Part shown: in pieces, positions 34,958 to 44,480 of the stretch
How positions within the stretch are numbered: the stretch's first letter is position 1
Layout of the letters: the number at the start of each line of letters is the position of its first letter
DNA from: an uncultured Anaerolineae bacterium
GTDB taxonomy: Bacteria > Chloroflexota > Anaerolineae > J036 > Brachytrichaceae
Length of the DNA stretch: 64,000 nt
Assembly: GCA_937959265.1 (NCBI GenBank)
Contig: CALGMA010000009.1
Span: 1-64,000, forward strand
Direction: 5' to 3'
Program-made: the position numbers and the translations under genes
The notes under the pieces: generated by a model
Database searches by the model: none
What the model was told of the DNA's origin: nothing
Seen by the model: the letters and a program-made list of their open reading frames with translations, nothing else

Positions 34958-36103
34958 TCACGGCATTGGCGTCGGGAATTGGGCCACGTTCACGCTGACT
35001 GACTGATCGAACTGCCGGTTATCGGCCCTGATCACATGCAACGTGTAGGTGGCATTTACCTGAGGACACACAGTAATCATGGCGCTGGCGCCCACCTGGC
35101 TCGTGGTGTTGGCCGACGAGTCTACCAGGAACACGGCGTTGAACGCGCCGGTCACATTCCAGCGCAGCGTGGTGCACTGGCCACGCACGATATTGCCGTT
35201 GTCCACCGTGAACGTGATCCCTGGTGCCGGCGCGCCCGCTACCACGACCGTGACGAAGTAGTCCGTCGAACCGCCGGTGCGTGGGAACACCTGTAAACGA
35301 TACTTGGTAGTTATCGCCGGGCACACCTGCCTGGAGCCAATGCCCTCCACCCCTTGGGGCGTGTTGCCATCCCAGAAGAACACTGCGTTTACTCCCTCGA
35401 CATTCCAGCACAGCGTGGTGCACTGGCCAGGGCTGATCGTGTAGGCATCGGCGCGGAAGTTCGGTTGGGCAATCGGCGTTGCTGGCGCAACGGTGATCGT
35501 CAGCGGCGTGTCGAAGACCGAGCCGTTGCGGCGCTGCACGCGCAGGATGTAGGTCGTCGTGACCGTCGGGCATACCTGTCGAGCATCGTTGCCCCCCACA
35601 CCTTGCGTTGAGCTGTTGCTGATTAGAAACACTGCCGCTACATTGTCAATGTTCCAACGCAACACTGTGCACTGGCCCGGCCCGATCAGCATCGTATCGG
35701 CGCGGAAGCGCGGCTCGTTCACGGGGAAAGGCGGCACGATCGGCGCATTGTGGATGCACGTCGTCCGGACGAACGCTCGGAACACCCAGCCTTCTTGCCC
35801 GTCGAAGACGATGCGATACCAGGCGTTGTTGCGTAGCCGGCCGGTCACCTGTGCCTGCTGTCCATGGAACAACATCCCGATGGATGGCCGGTATCGTGGG
35901 CCTGGCCCAAAGCGGATTGGCACGTTCCCCACTGCGCGCAGCGTCGGCACGCATCCCTGTGCAGGACCGGCTGCTGCCACCGCCGCAGGCGGCAACGGAG
36001 TGAACATCGTCGCGCATGCGACGCTCATGATCAGCGTCACCACGAGGGCTGTGATGCGAGGGCGAACGCGCGTGGACGCGTGGTTCGGACGACATATCGT
36101 CAT
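34958..36103 (-). CDS. Secreted SH3b-domain protein with three tandem Cys-containing Ig-like repeats
   Basis: Signal-like N-terminus; VPIRFGPGPRYRPSIGMLFHGQQAQVTGRLRNNAWYRIVFDGQEGWVF; three units with GQCTxLxWN...AVF...VCPxxxTxYxLxV. Paralog of 40033-41223. Confidence 0.75.
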   Translation of the reverse strand: MTICRPNHASTRVRPRITALVVTLIMSVACATMFTPLPPAAVAAAGPAQGCVPTLRAVGNVPIRFGPGPRYRPSIGMLFHGQQAQVTGRLRNNAWYRIVFDGQEGWVFRAFVRTTCIHNAPIVPPFPVNEPRFRADTMLIGPGQCTVLRWNIDNVAAVFLISNSSTQGVGGNDARQVCPTVTTTYILRVQRRNGSVFDTPLTITVAPATPIAQPNFRADAYTISPGQCTTLCWNVEGVNAVFFWDGNTPQGVEGIGSRQVCPAITTKYRLQVFPRTGGSTDYFVTVVVAGAPAPGITFTVDNGNIVRGQCTTLRWNVTGAFNAVFLVDSSANTTSQVGASAMITVCPQVNATYTLHVIRADNRQFDQSVSVNVAQFPTPMP

Positions 36104-36232
36104 TTCGACCTCCCGCTGCGATTGCGTGAATCGTTGAGGATTGTAAGGCGATGCGGTGCGCATCTTCCTTTCGTTTGCTCTATCTCACTTCGACCGCCAC
36201 ACTACGACGCGCCTCTCCACAGTAGCTACGAG

Positions 36233-36274
36233 CTTCAACAAGCTCAGACTACATGCCACTGAGCCCTATCGAAG
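36233..36274. repeat. Inverted pair of CTTCxACAAGCTCAG-type short repeats
   Basis: CTTCAACAAGCTCAG (36233-36247) and CTGAGCCCTATCGAAG (36259-36274). Confidence 0.5.
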
Positions 36275-36330
36275 TATGCGCCTACCACCGACGACATTTA
36301 TGAGACAATTCTTTGCCGAGGTAACAACGC

Positions 36331-39300
36331 ATGTCCAGTGATCGAGCCCTGCTTCCCTCCCGACGCATTCGCCTTCCCCTGCGCACACTGGCCGGACTGA
36401 TGGCGGTCATTCTCATCACGGTTGCCTGCTCTGACTCCGGACAGCAGCCCACCGCGACGCCGCAACCGCCGGCCGTGGTCGAGACACCTACTGCTGTCGA
36501 GGCCACGCCCATCAGCGTGCTCGCGCCGGCTGAGCCGGCGGCAACGATGGCGCCGGCTTCCCCGCCCGTGGCCGAGCCTGCCAAGGCCACACCCACTCCT
36601 GCTGTGCCAGTCGAAGCCGCACCAGCGCAAGCGGCACAGGGATCGAGCGCGCCGGCAACCGGTCCAGCGGTGATTGCGACGGCCGGCGCCTTCGCAGAAG
36701 ACAACACGCTGTGCGAACGGTTCATCGGCGAGAAGATTCCGGAGGGATTGATCCGCTATCTGCGTTGTGGGACGTTCACTGTGCCCGAGCTGCACGCCCA
36801 GCCGGACGGCAACACGATCAAGCTGCCGGTTGTAGTGATCAGGTCGGCCAGCCCGAACCCGGCCTCCGATCCCCTGGTGATGCTGCAGGGCGGCCCCGGC
36901 GGCTCAGCCATCCGCGAGTTCTTCGACGCAATTGTGCGCGCCGGCTTCTCGCCCGCCGACGACCGCGACATTATCCTGGTGGATCAGCGCGGCTCGTTCC
37001 TGTCCCAACCGTCTCTGACCTGCCCTGAATACCGTGAGACGGCGCTCAGGCATATCCAGAGCGGATTGTTGGGTGACGTGGCTGAGCAAGAGCGCATCGC
37101 TGCCAACGCTGCGTGCCGCGCGCGACTGGCCGGCGCAGGCATCAACCTGGCTGCTTATAACAGCCTGGAGAACGCTGCCGACATCGCCACCTTACCCCGC
37201 GCGCTGGGCTACGTGGACTACAACCTCTATGGCAAGTCCTATGGCGCGCTACTCGTTCAACACGTCGTGGCGCTCTATCCGCAAGGCGTGCGCAGCGTCA
37301 TTCTGGATGGTGCGATCCCACGCACCGGCAAATTTGCCCTCAGCCGCAACGCAAACTTCCAGAAGGCGCTTCAGAAAGTCGCCGGCGCCTGTGCTGCCGA
37401 CTCGCTGTGCGCGCGGGACTACCCGGACATCGCGCAACGTTTCGTCGCACTGGTGAGCGCGTTGAACGCCTCGCCCGCGCCGATGACGATCACCACGCGC
37501 GCACTTACCGAGGTCGTCACGCTGAACGCCCCGCTCACCGGCGAGGCGCTGCTGAGCGTGATCTACACCATGATGTACGACTCGTACGGTATCAGCCGTC
37601 TACCGCGACTGATAGATCTGGTGGAGAAGCGTGATCTCGATTACCTTGCCCGCCTGCGCGACCGCTTTGAGCTGCAAGTATTGAACGAGACCACCATCGG
37701 CATGTTCCACTCGATCTTCTGCTCGGAGGAAGCGAACTTCACCGAAGACGAGGCGCAGCAAGCCGATGCCGCCGTGCTGCCTGAGTTGAAAGTCTTCCGC
37801 TCGGCGCGCGAGATTCTGGCCACCTGCAAAGCGTGGGATGTGCCGCTACTGGGCGACGAGGTCAATGCTCCGGCCACGAGTGACGTGCCTGTGCTGGTGC
37901 TGAACGGGGAGCTTGACCCGCTTACGCCGCCGGAGTTTGGCGCGCAGGCTGCGATTGGGTTCACCAACGCAACCCAGGTGCGCTTCAAGGCGCAGGGTCA
38001 CGGGCTTGCGCCGGCCAACCCGTGCGCCGCTACTCTGATCGCTAACTTCCTCAACGCGCCCGCCGAGACGTTGGATACCAGGTGCGCCCAGGGCAAGCCG
38101 ATCGAGTTCAGCACGACCAGGGTTCAGTTGACAGAATTCACCGATCCAATCGCCGGCGTGGGCGGCAAGCGACCGGTGGGCTGGATCGAACTCAGCCCCG
38201 GTGTGTTCGGTGACGACGTATCGGTGGCGGCTATCCAGTTCGAGCATCAGATGACGCCTAACCCAGCGTCCGTCCGGCGGCAACTGGAGACCGGCCGGTT
38301 TCAGCGCACCAATGCACGCACGATCGGCGAGATCGCCTGGCAGTTCTTCAGCGGCAGCTCGAGCGACGGCCGGCTGCTGCAAGACATCGCTATCGGCAAC
38401 GATGGCCGCTTCATCGTGCAAATGGTCAGCGGCGCGCCAGCGCAACGCGAGATGCTCTATCGGGAGGTGTTTCTGCCGGCGGTCGAGTCGTTCTTCGTCA
38501 TTCAGGCGCCGGAGCAAACCATCGTCATCGAAACGCCGCAGCGCGACGACGAGGTCACCAGCCCGACGACGGTGAGCGGTTACACCAGCCGGACACCATT
38601 CGAAAACAACCTGGTGTATCGCATCTACAACAGCGCCGGTTTCATCATCAGCGAAGGCCCGCTGGCAGTGAAAGGCAACCTGGGCAGTCCTGGCACGTTC
38701 GCGGCCACCCTGCCCTTCACCGTAACGCAGCGGGAAGCCGGACGTATTGAGGTGCTGGACATTAACGCCGCTACCGGCCAGCCCTTCGCCACGGCTGCGG
38801 TGAGCGTGACGCTTGCACCCGTAAACCTGGAAGGCCAACCCCCCGTCTTCACTGTTGCGATTGATGCGCCTGCGCCCAACGCGACGATTGCCAGCCCGGC
38901 GCGGGTGAAAGGCAACATCTCGCTCACGCCGTTCGAGAATAGCCTGGTGTATCGCGTCTTCGACGCGAGCGGCGCGCAGGTTGGCGTCGGGCCGATCGGC
39001 GTAGCCGGCGAGCTGGGCCGCCCCGGCTCGTTCGATGCGACGATCACCTTCACGCCGACGCAGAGCGGACGCGGGCGCTTGCTGATCGAAGTGCCGAACG
39101 CAGCCGGCGGTCCGCCCTTCACCACCTCAGCAGTGGATGTGTTGCTGGAGGCGCCTGCCCCGTCGAGTGAGGCCATCACCGTGACTGAAGCGATCCCGCC
39201 CGCTATCGCTGCCACGCCGACGGTGACCCTAGCGCCGGAGCAGTTTAGCTTGAGACCGGCCGGCCTTGCGCGCGGGGTGACGAAGGAAATACGCCCGGGC

Positions 39301-39930
39301 ATCCTTTTCGACCCCAACGCCCCCCTGGCGTTGAACGGCTGGCCGACGCACCTGCGCTTCCGCTTCGATAACGACCGGCTGACCGCAGACTCCTTCGTGC
39401 CGCGCCAACGCCAGTTGCTGGTTCTTCCGGTGGAGGACTACCGCGCCCTGTTCAGCGGCGATGCGCTGGCGGAATTCGACGCGACGATTGCCCGCCTCAA
39501 ATCCATCCTCGAAACTCGGCCGGAGGTGATCACCGGGACAATTCCCCTGCTGCCGTCAGTGGGTGGCGATCAGGTGCTCCGCAGCCAGATCGGCTATCTC
39601 GACTTCGACGGCGGCGCGTGCGTGCGGTTCATCACCGCATATCGCTTCGACGTGGGAGCGATCACCGATGCGGACACGTTCTATACCTGCCAGGGCTTGA
39701 GCAGCGACGGCAAGTATTACGTGTCATTCGTGTATCCGGTGTCGTCCACGGCGCTGCCAGCCAGCGCGCGGCGCGTCACGCGCGCGGAGCAGGCCCGCAT
39801 CGAAAGCGACCCGGCAGGCTACCTGCAGCGCGTCCAGGGCGCACTCGACCGGCTGACGTCGCAGGGCTTCCGGCCGACGTTAGCGCAGCTCGACACATTG
39901 ATGAAGACGCTGGAGCTGCCGAAGCCTTGA
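36331..39930 (+). CDS. Secreted alpha/beta hydrolase (tripeptidyl/prolyl aminopeptidase-like) with two Gmad2-like Ig domains
   Basis: VMLQGGPGGSAIREFF, LVDQRGS, YGKSYGALLVQHVV (GxSxG), LVLNGELDPLTPPEFG...GHG; tandem TSPTTVSGYTSRTPFENNLVYRIYN / IASPARVKGNISLTPFENSLVYRVFD modules. Confidence 0.88.
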   Translation: MSSDRALLPSRRIRLPLRTLAGLMAVILITVACSDSGQQPTATPQPPAVVETPTAVEATPISVLAPAEPAATMAPASPPVAEPAKATPTPAVPVEAAPAQAAQGSSAPATGPAVIATAGAFAEDNTLCERFIGEKIPEGLIRYLRCGTFTVPELHAQPDGNTIKLPVVVIRSASPNPASDPLVMLQGGPGGSAIREFFDAIVRAGFSPADDRDIILVDQRGSFLSQPSLTCPEYRETALRHIQSGLLGDVAEQERIAANAACRARLAGAGINLAAYNSLENAADIATLPRALGYVDYNLYGKSYGALLVQHVVALYPQGVRSVILDGAIPRTGKFALSRNANFQKALQKVAGACAADSLCARDYPDIAQRFVALVSALNASPAPMTITTRALTEVVTLNAPLTGEALLSVIYTMMYDSYGISRLPRLIDLVEKRDLDYLARLRDRFELQVLNETTIGMFHSIFCSEEANFTEDEAQQADAAVLPELKVFRSAREILATCKAWDVPLLGDEVNAPATSDVPVLVLNGELDPLTPPEFGAQAAIGFTNATQVRFKAQGHGLAPANPCAATLIANFLNAPAETLDTRCAQGKPIEFSTTRVQLTEFTDPIAGVGGKRPVGWIELSPGVFGDDVSVAAIQFEHQMTPNPASVRRQLETGRFQRTNARTIGEIAWQFFSGSSSDGRLLQDIAIGNDGRFIVQMVSGAPAQREMLYREVFLPAVESFFVIQAPEQTIVIETPQRDDEVTSPTTVSGYTSRTPFENNLVYRIYNSAGFIISEGPLAVKGNLGSPGTFAATLPFTVTQREAGRIEVLDINAATGQPFATAAVSVTLAPVNLEGQPPVFTVAIDAPAPNATIASPARVKGNISLTPFENSLVYRVFDASGAQVGVGPIGVAGELGRPGSFDATITFTPTQSGRGRLLIEVPNAAGGPPFTTSAVDVLLEAPAPSSEAITVTEAIPPAIAATPTVTLAPEQFSLRPAGLARGVTKEIRPGILFDPNAPLALNGWPTHLRFRFDNDRLTADSFVPRQRQLLVLPVEDYRALFSGDALAEFDATIARLKSILETRPEVITGTIPLLPSVGGDQVLRSQIGYLDFDGGACVRFITAYRFDVGAITDADTFYTCQGLSSDGKYYVSFVYPVSSTALPASARRVTRAEQARIESDPAGYLQRVQGALDRLTSQGFRPTLAQLDTLMKTLELPKP

Positions 39931-40032
39931 AGCAGACCTGGTGTGGAACGTGGATTGCTATTCCGTGCCATGGATGCAGGGATCGCCCTTGCGACGATCC
40001 CTGCTTTTTGACGTTGCTGGTGAGGCTGGGCG

Positions 40033-41223
40033 TTACGGTATCGGCGTCGGGCCGGCAGCGGACACCGTCACCTGAGCGGCGCTGTCGTAGAGCCGGCCGT
40101 CAATACCCGTTACACGCAGGATATACGTGACGCTCTGGTTCGGACAGACCTTGATGTCGCCATTCGGACCAACTACCGTGGTGGCGTTGACCGATGAGTC
40201 AATCAGCAAGACGGCGTTGAACTGGCCGGAGACTTGCCAGCGCAGATTCGTGCACTGGCCGCGCGGCAACGAGCTGCTTTCTGCGTAGAAGTTGACGTTC
40301 GGCGCGGGCGCGCCGCCAGTTACGGTGATAGTGAGGAAGTAGTCGCGCGATACACCATCTCTGCCGATCACCTGCAGCCGATAGGTGGATGTGTTGAGCG
40401 GGCAGACCTGGCGCGAGTCGTTACCGCCCACACCCTGCTGATTGCCGCCGTCCCAAAAGAACACTGCGCGCACATCGCTCACGTTCCAGCGCAGCGTGGT
40501 GCAACTGCCGGGGTTTACAGAGTAAGCGTCGGCGCGGAAGTTCGGATCGTTCGGCTGAGGCGAATTGACATTGATGGTGACGCTCTGCTGGTAGGTTGTG
40601 CCGTCGCGGCGCTGCACGAGCAGCGTATACGCCGTCGTAGTCGTGGGACACACGGTACGCGAATCCACGCCGCCCACACCCTCCTGATACCCCCCGCTGA
40701 TCAACCACACCCCGGCTACTTCGGTGATGTTCCAGCTCAGCGTGCTGCATTGGGGCGGTGTGATGACCTTTGGCGTTGCGACGAAGTTAGCCTGATTAGG
40801 AATCGGCGTCGGACCAGGCGGCAAGGGTGGATTGGGCACGACTGGCACGTTCTGCATACACGAGGTTTGCACGATCTGGCCGAACACCCATCCTTCGCGA
40901 TTACCGAAAACGACGCGATACCAAGAATTGTCGCTCAGGCGACCGGTCACCTGCGCGGTCTGACCGGGGAACAACGTGCCGATGGGCGGCTCGAATTGTG
41001 TGCTGGGGCCGGAGCGCACGTTGACTTGCCCATAGGCGATCACGGTGGGCACGCAGCCCTGTGCTTGGCCGAGCGCGGTGGCAGAAGCCGGCGGCTGCGT
41101 GCCGACGAGAAGCACCACCGGCATGGCTACCGACAGCACGAGGCTGGCCAGCAAAGCCAGGCGGGCGAAGGCGCTGCTGCGTGCGAGCGAGCCAGGCGAT
41201 GACGAATTGTTTGTGTCGTTCAC
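40033..41223 (-). CDS. Secreted SH3b-domain protein with three tandem Cys-containing Ig-like repeats (paralog)
   Basis: GQVNVRSGPSTQFEPPIGTLFPGQTAQVTGRLSDNSWYRVVFGNREGWVFGQIVQTSC; CTTLRWNVSDVRAVFFWDGGNQQGVGGNDSRQVCP repeats. Confidence 0.78.
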   Translation of the reverse strand: MNDTNNSSSPGSLARSSAFARLALLASLVLSVAMPVVLLVGTQPPASATALGQAQGCVPTVIAYGQVNVRSGPSTQFEPPIGTLFPGQTAQVTGRLSDNSWYRVVFGNREGWVFGQIVQTSCMQNVPVVPNPPLPPGPTPIPNQANFVATPKVITPPQCSTLSWNITEVAGVWLISGGYQEGVGGVDSRTVCPTTTTAYTLLVQRRDGTTYQQSVTINVNSPQPNDPNFRADAYSVNPGSCTTLRWNVSDVRAVFFWDGGNQQGVGGNDSRQVCPLNTSTYRLQVIGRDGVSRDYFLTITVTGGAPAPNVNFYAESSSLPRGQCTNLRWQVSGQFNAVLLIDSSVNATTVVGPNGDIKVCPNQSVTYILRVTGIDGRLYDSAAQVTVSAAGPTPIP

Positions 41224-41372
41224 TATGGAACTCCCATGAGAATTACGTGAATTGTAATGCCGTCGCGCACCAGGAGTGGAGCACTTCGAGTACAGACCAG
41301 ATCACTCCAGGTTTCTTCAGGTAGCCAAGAGGTTTTGCTCCTGTTCGCTTTCCTCACTTTCGCTCTCTTTCG

Positions 41373-41378
41373 TATAAT
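41373..41378 (+). promoter_or_regulatory. Candidate -10 element (TATAAT) upstream of the polyamine operon
   Basis: cgTATAATct about 75 bp before the first CDS; no convincing -35. Confidence 0.3.
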
Positions 41379-41453
41379 CTTCCTCGGTCACTACCCTGAA
41401 CGCATGAGCGGTTTCAGGGGCGAGAGGCTGGGTGACTTCCGGAGGCAAGTGCG

Positions 41454-42542
41454 TTGGCCGACTACGCAGTTGAGATGCGGGACGTGAGCAAAGTGTTTGG
41501 CGACGTGGTCGCCGTGGATCACGTCTCGATGGGCATTCGCCAGAAAGAATTCTTCGCCATGCTTGGGCCGTCGGGTTGCGGCAAGACGACTTCGCTGCGC
41601 ATGATCGCCGGCTTCGAGCGCCCGACGAGCGGGGAGATCTACATAGACGGCAAGGCGATGGGCAGCACTCCGCCCTTCCAACGCAACGTCAACACCGTCT
41701 TCCAGTCCTACGCGCTCTTCCCCCACATGACCGTAGAGCAAAACGTTGGCTTCGGGTTAGAGATGAAGGGCATGAGCCGGAACGAAATTGTTCGACGGGT
41801 GGGCGAAGCGTTGGAACTTGTGCGACTGCCGCAGATGGCCAACCGATATCCTCGCCAGATGTCCGGCGGACAGCAGCAGCGCGTGGCACTGGCGCGCGCA
41901 CTGGTGAACCGTCCCAACGTGTTGCTGCTCGACGAACCGTTGGGCGCGCTTGACGCCAAGCTGCGCAAGGAGATGCAGATCGAGCTGAAGACGCTTCAGC
42001 GCGAGGTGGGCATTACCTTCATCTTCGTCACGCACGATCAGGAAGAGGCGCTGACCATGAGCGATCGGATCGCCGTGTTCTCCAGGGGGAAAGTGCTGCA
42101 AATCGGTACACCGCTCGAGATTTATGAGCGCCCCACCACGCGCTTCGTAGCCGATTTCATCGGCGAGACCAACTTCCTGGAAGGCAGGGTGCAAGAAGTA
42201 AACGGCGAATTCGCTAGCGTCATCGTGGACGGCGGTCGACGGTTCGTCGGGCGCGCGATGGACGGCGTGCGGCCAGGTATAGAAGCAGTCGTCTCGGTTC
42301 GACCGGAGAAAGTGCAATTGGTTGAACAACCCGACAATAGCCCCAACTGCTATGAAGTTCAGGTGCACTCTATCGCCTACGTCGGCTCGGATACGCGCGT
42401 CATCGTGGCGCTCGGCGCGAACCAGTTGGACGTGTGGGAGCAGAACACCGTCAGCACGCTCGATCCGAACTACTTCTTCAAACCCGGCGAAACAGCCTGG
42501 CTGACCTTCAAGCCGGAGAATGCGCTCGTCTTAGCCCAGTAG
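41454..42542 (+). CDS. potA: Spermidine/putrescine-type ABC transporter ATP-binding protein
   Basis: MLGPSGCGKTTSLRMIAGFERPTSGEIYIDG...MSGGQQQRVALARALVNRPNVLLLDEPLGALDAKLRKEMQIELKTLQREVGITFIFVTHDQEEALTMSDRIAV. Confidence 0.92.
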   Translation: MADYAVEMRDVSKVFGDVVAVDHVSMGIRQKEFFAMLGPSGCGKTTSLRMIAGFERPTSGEIYIDGKAMGSTPPFQRNVNTVFQSYALFPHMTVEQNVGFGLEMKGMSRNEIVRRVGEALELVRLPQMANRYPRQMSGGQQQRVALARALVNRPNVLLLDEPLGALDAKLRKEMQIELKTLQREVGITFIFVTHDQEEALTMSDRIAVFSRGKVLQIGTPLEIYERPTTRFVADFIGETNFLEGRVQEVNGEFASVIVDGGRRFVGRAMDGVRPGIEAVVSVRPEKVQLVEQPDNSPNCYEVQVHSIAYVGSDTRVIVALGANQLDVWEQNTVSTLDPNYFFKPGETAWLTFKPENALVLAQ

Positions 42543-42578
42543 TTACTCGCAGCTCATCGCTCATTGCCCACCGCTCCC

Positions 42579-43499
42579 ATGATCCAAGCCTTTCGTGAAC
42601 GCCGTTCTCTGCGCATCGCCGGCCTGATGGGCCCAGGCGCGTTCTGGCTGATCGTCTTCTTCCTCATCCCGTTGCTGATCATGGCGGTGATCAGCTTCAT
42701 GTCGCGCGATCAGTTCGGCTTTCCTGCACCGCCCTTCACGTTGGAGAACTACTCGGACGTCGTCAAGGATATTCGCTTCAACCCCTCTATTTCATTTGCG
42801 GGTGGGTTGAACATACGCCTGTTCGACGGCCTATACCTGGAACTGTTCTGGCGCTCGATCTGGCTTTCGCTCATCAGCACGATCATCACCTTGCTGATCG
42901 CGTTTCCCGTGGCGCTGTTCATGTCGCGGCTCCCGCGACGCTACCGCAACCTGACGCTCTTCCTGGTGATGATTCCCTTCTGGACAAATTTCCTCGTGCG
43001 CACGTATGCGTTGCAGTTCATGTTGCGTGGGAACGGGCCGATCAACACCCTGCTGCGCTCGTTGGGACTGGAGCCGATTGACCTGCTCTTCACGCCAACG
43101 GCCGTGATGATCGGCCTGGTCTACGGCAACCTGCCGTTCATGATCCTGCCGCTCTATACCTCTCTGGAGAAGTTCGACTGGACGATGATCGAGGCGGCGA
43201 ACGACCTTGGCGCGAACACGCTGCGGGCCTTTCAGCGTGTCATGCTGCCGCTGGTCTCTCCTGGCCTGGTCGCTGGCTCGATCCTGACGTTCGTTCCGGC
43301 CATCGGTTCATACATCACGGTCGAGCTCATGGGTGGCGGGCGTACCAACATGATCGGTTATACGATCGCTCAACAATTCAGCGCCAGCGTGAACTGGCCA
43401 TTCGGCTCGGCGCTGGCGCTGCTGATGATGATCATTGTGACCATCGCTGCTGTGTTGTACTTCCGCAGCGGGCGTGGCGAACAGCGCGCCGTCTTATAA
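42579..43499 (+). CDS. potB: Spermidine/putrescine-type ABC permease
   Basis: WTNFLVRTYALQFMLRGNGPINTLLRSLGL...EAANDLGANTLRAFQRVMLPLVSPGLVAGSILTFVPAIG. Confidence 0.9.
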   Translation: MIQAFRERRSLRIAGLMGPGAFWLIVFFLIPLLIMAVISFMSRDQFGFPAPPFTLENYSDVVKDIRFNPSISFAGGLNIRLFDGLYLELFWRSIWLSLISTIITLLIAFPVALFMSRLPRRYRNLTLFLVMIPFWTNFLVRTYALQFMLRGNGPINTLLRSLGLEPIDLLFTPTAVMIGLVYGNLPFMILPLYTSLEKFDWTMIEAANDLGANTLRAFQRVMLPLVSPGLVAGSILTFVPAIGSYITVELMGGGRTNMIGYTIAQQFSASVNWPFGSALALLMMIIVTIAAVLYFRSGRGEQRAVL

Positions 43500-43514
43500 G
43501 CATAGGGAGGAGCT

Positions 43515-44369
43515 GTGACATCCGACTCGACCGTCATCCTGCTCGGTGAGCGCGGCGAGATCAAGCCGAAACCGCGCGGCGAAACGCGACGCTTCAGCCT
43601 CGGTCGCTTTGCGCTGGTGACCATCACGCTGTTCACCTTCGCCCTCCTGTATGTGCCGATCGTTGTGCTGATAATCTTCTCGTTCAACAGCGCGCGCACA
43701 GGCGCCACCTGGCAGAGCTTCACCCTGCAATGGTATGGGCGCGTGTTCAGCAATGCGCGCATCCTGGAAGCGGCTGCCAATAGCTTGATTGTCGCCGTGC
43801 TGTCCACCCTGGGCGCCGTCGTGATCGGCACGTTGATGGCGATGGCGATGGAGCGCTACCGCTTTCGCGGCAAGGGCGCATGGGACGGCTTGCTCTACTT
43901 GCCGGTGATCGTGCCCGAAATCGTGATGGGCATCTCGCTGCTGATCTTCTTTGCCGCGGTCAACATCAGCCGTGGCCTGCTCACGCTGGTGATCTCGCAC
44001 ATCGCCTTCTGCATGCCGTTTGTCTATCTCACCATGCGCGCGCGCCTGGCCGACTTCGACCGCTCGGTGGAAGAGGCGGCGCAAGACCTCGGCGCCAACG
44101 AATGGGTCACCTTCCGGCGAGTCACCCTGCCCCTGCTTATGCCGGGCATCATCAGCAGCGCTCTGCTGGCATTTACGTTGTCGTTGGATGACTTTGTGAT
44201 CTCGTTCTTCGTCACCGGCGTCGGATCGCAGACGCTGCCGGTCTACATCTGGGGCCAGATCCGCAGAGGCATCACGCCCGAGATCAACGCCATCTCCGCG
44301 CTGATGTTGGTGCTCTCTATCGTTCTCGTGATCACCACGCAGCTCATCCAGCGCCGCCAACGGGCATGA
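43515..44369 (+). CDS. potC: Spermidine/putrescine-type ABC permease
   Basis: YLPVIVPEIVMGISLLIFF...EEAAQDLGANEWVTFRRVTLPLLMPGIISSALLAFTLSLDDFVISFF. Confidence 0.92.
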   Translation: MTSDSTVILLGERGEIKPKPRGETRRFSLGRFALVTITLFTFALLYVPIVVLIIFSFNSARTGATWQSFTLQWYGRVFSNARILEAAANSLIVAVLSTLGAVVIGTLMAMAMERYRFRGKGAWDGLLYLPVIVPEIVMGISLLIFFAAVNISRGLLTLVISHIAFCMPFVYLTMRARLADFDRSVEEAAQDLGANEWVTFRRVTLPLLMPGIISSALLAFTLSLDDFVISFFVTGVGSQTLPVYIWGQIRRGITPEINAISALMLVLSIVLVITTQLIQRRQRA

Positions 44370-44388
44370 GCGCCCCGCGCTGCGTGGA

Positions 44389-44426
44389 TAATGATTGTCG
44401 CTGCGCCACTGCGCCGGCGATCATTA
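44389..44426. repeat. Imperfect inverted repeat between potC and potD
   Basis: TAATGAT (44389-44395) ... ATCATTA (44420-44426) with additional CGC/GCG pairing possible inside. Confidence 0.4.
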
Positions 44427-44430
44427 CTAT

Positions 44431-44458
44431 ACAAGTCAAACAAAACAAGTCAAACAAA
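44431..44458 (+). repeat. 14-bp perfect tandem repeat ACAAGTCAAACAAA x2
   Basis: 44431-44444 and 44445-44458, just upstream of the potD Shine-Dalgarno. Confidence 0.92.
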
Positions 44459-44480
44459 CCGATAGGAGACTGAGGGAACC

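Noticed and set aside
37846-38838. 330-aa minus-strand ORF inside the large hydrolase gene
   Set aside because: Antisense to a convincing multi-domain CDS.
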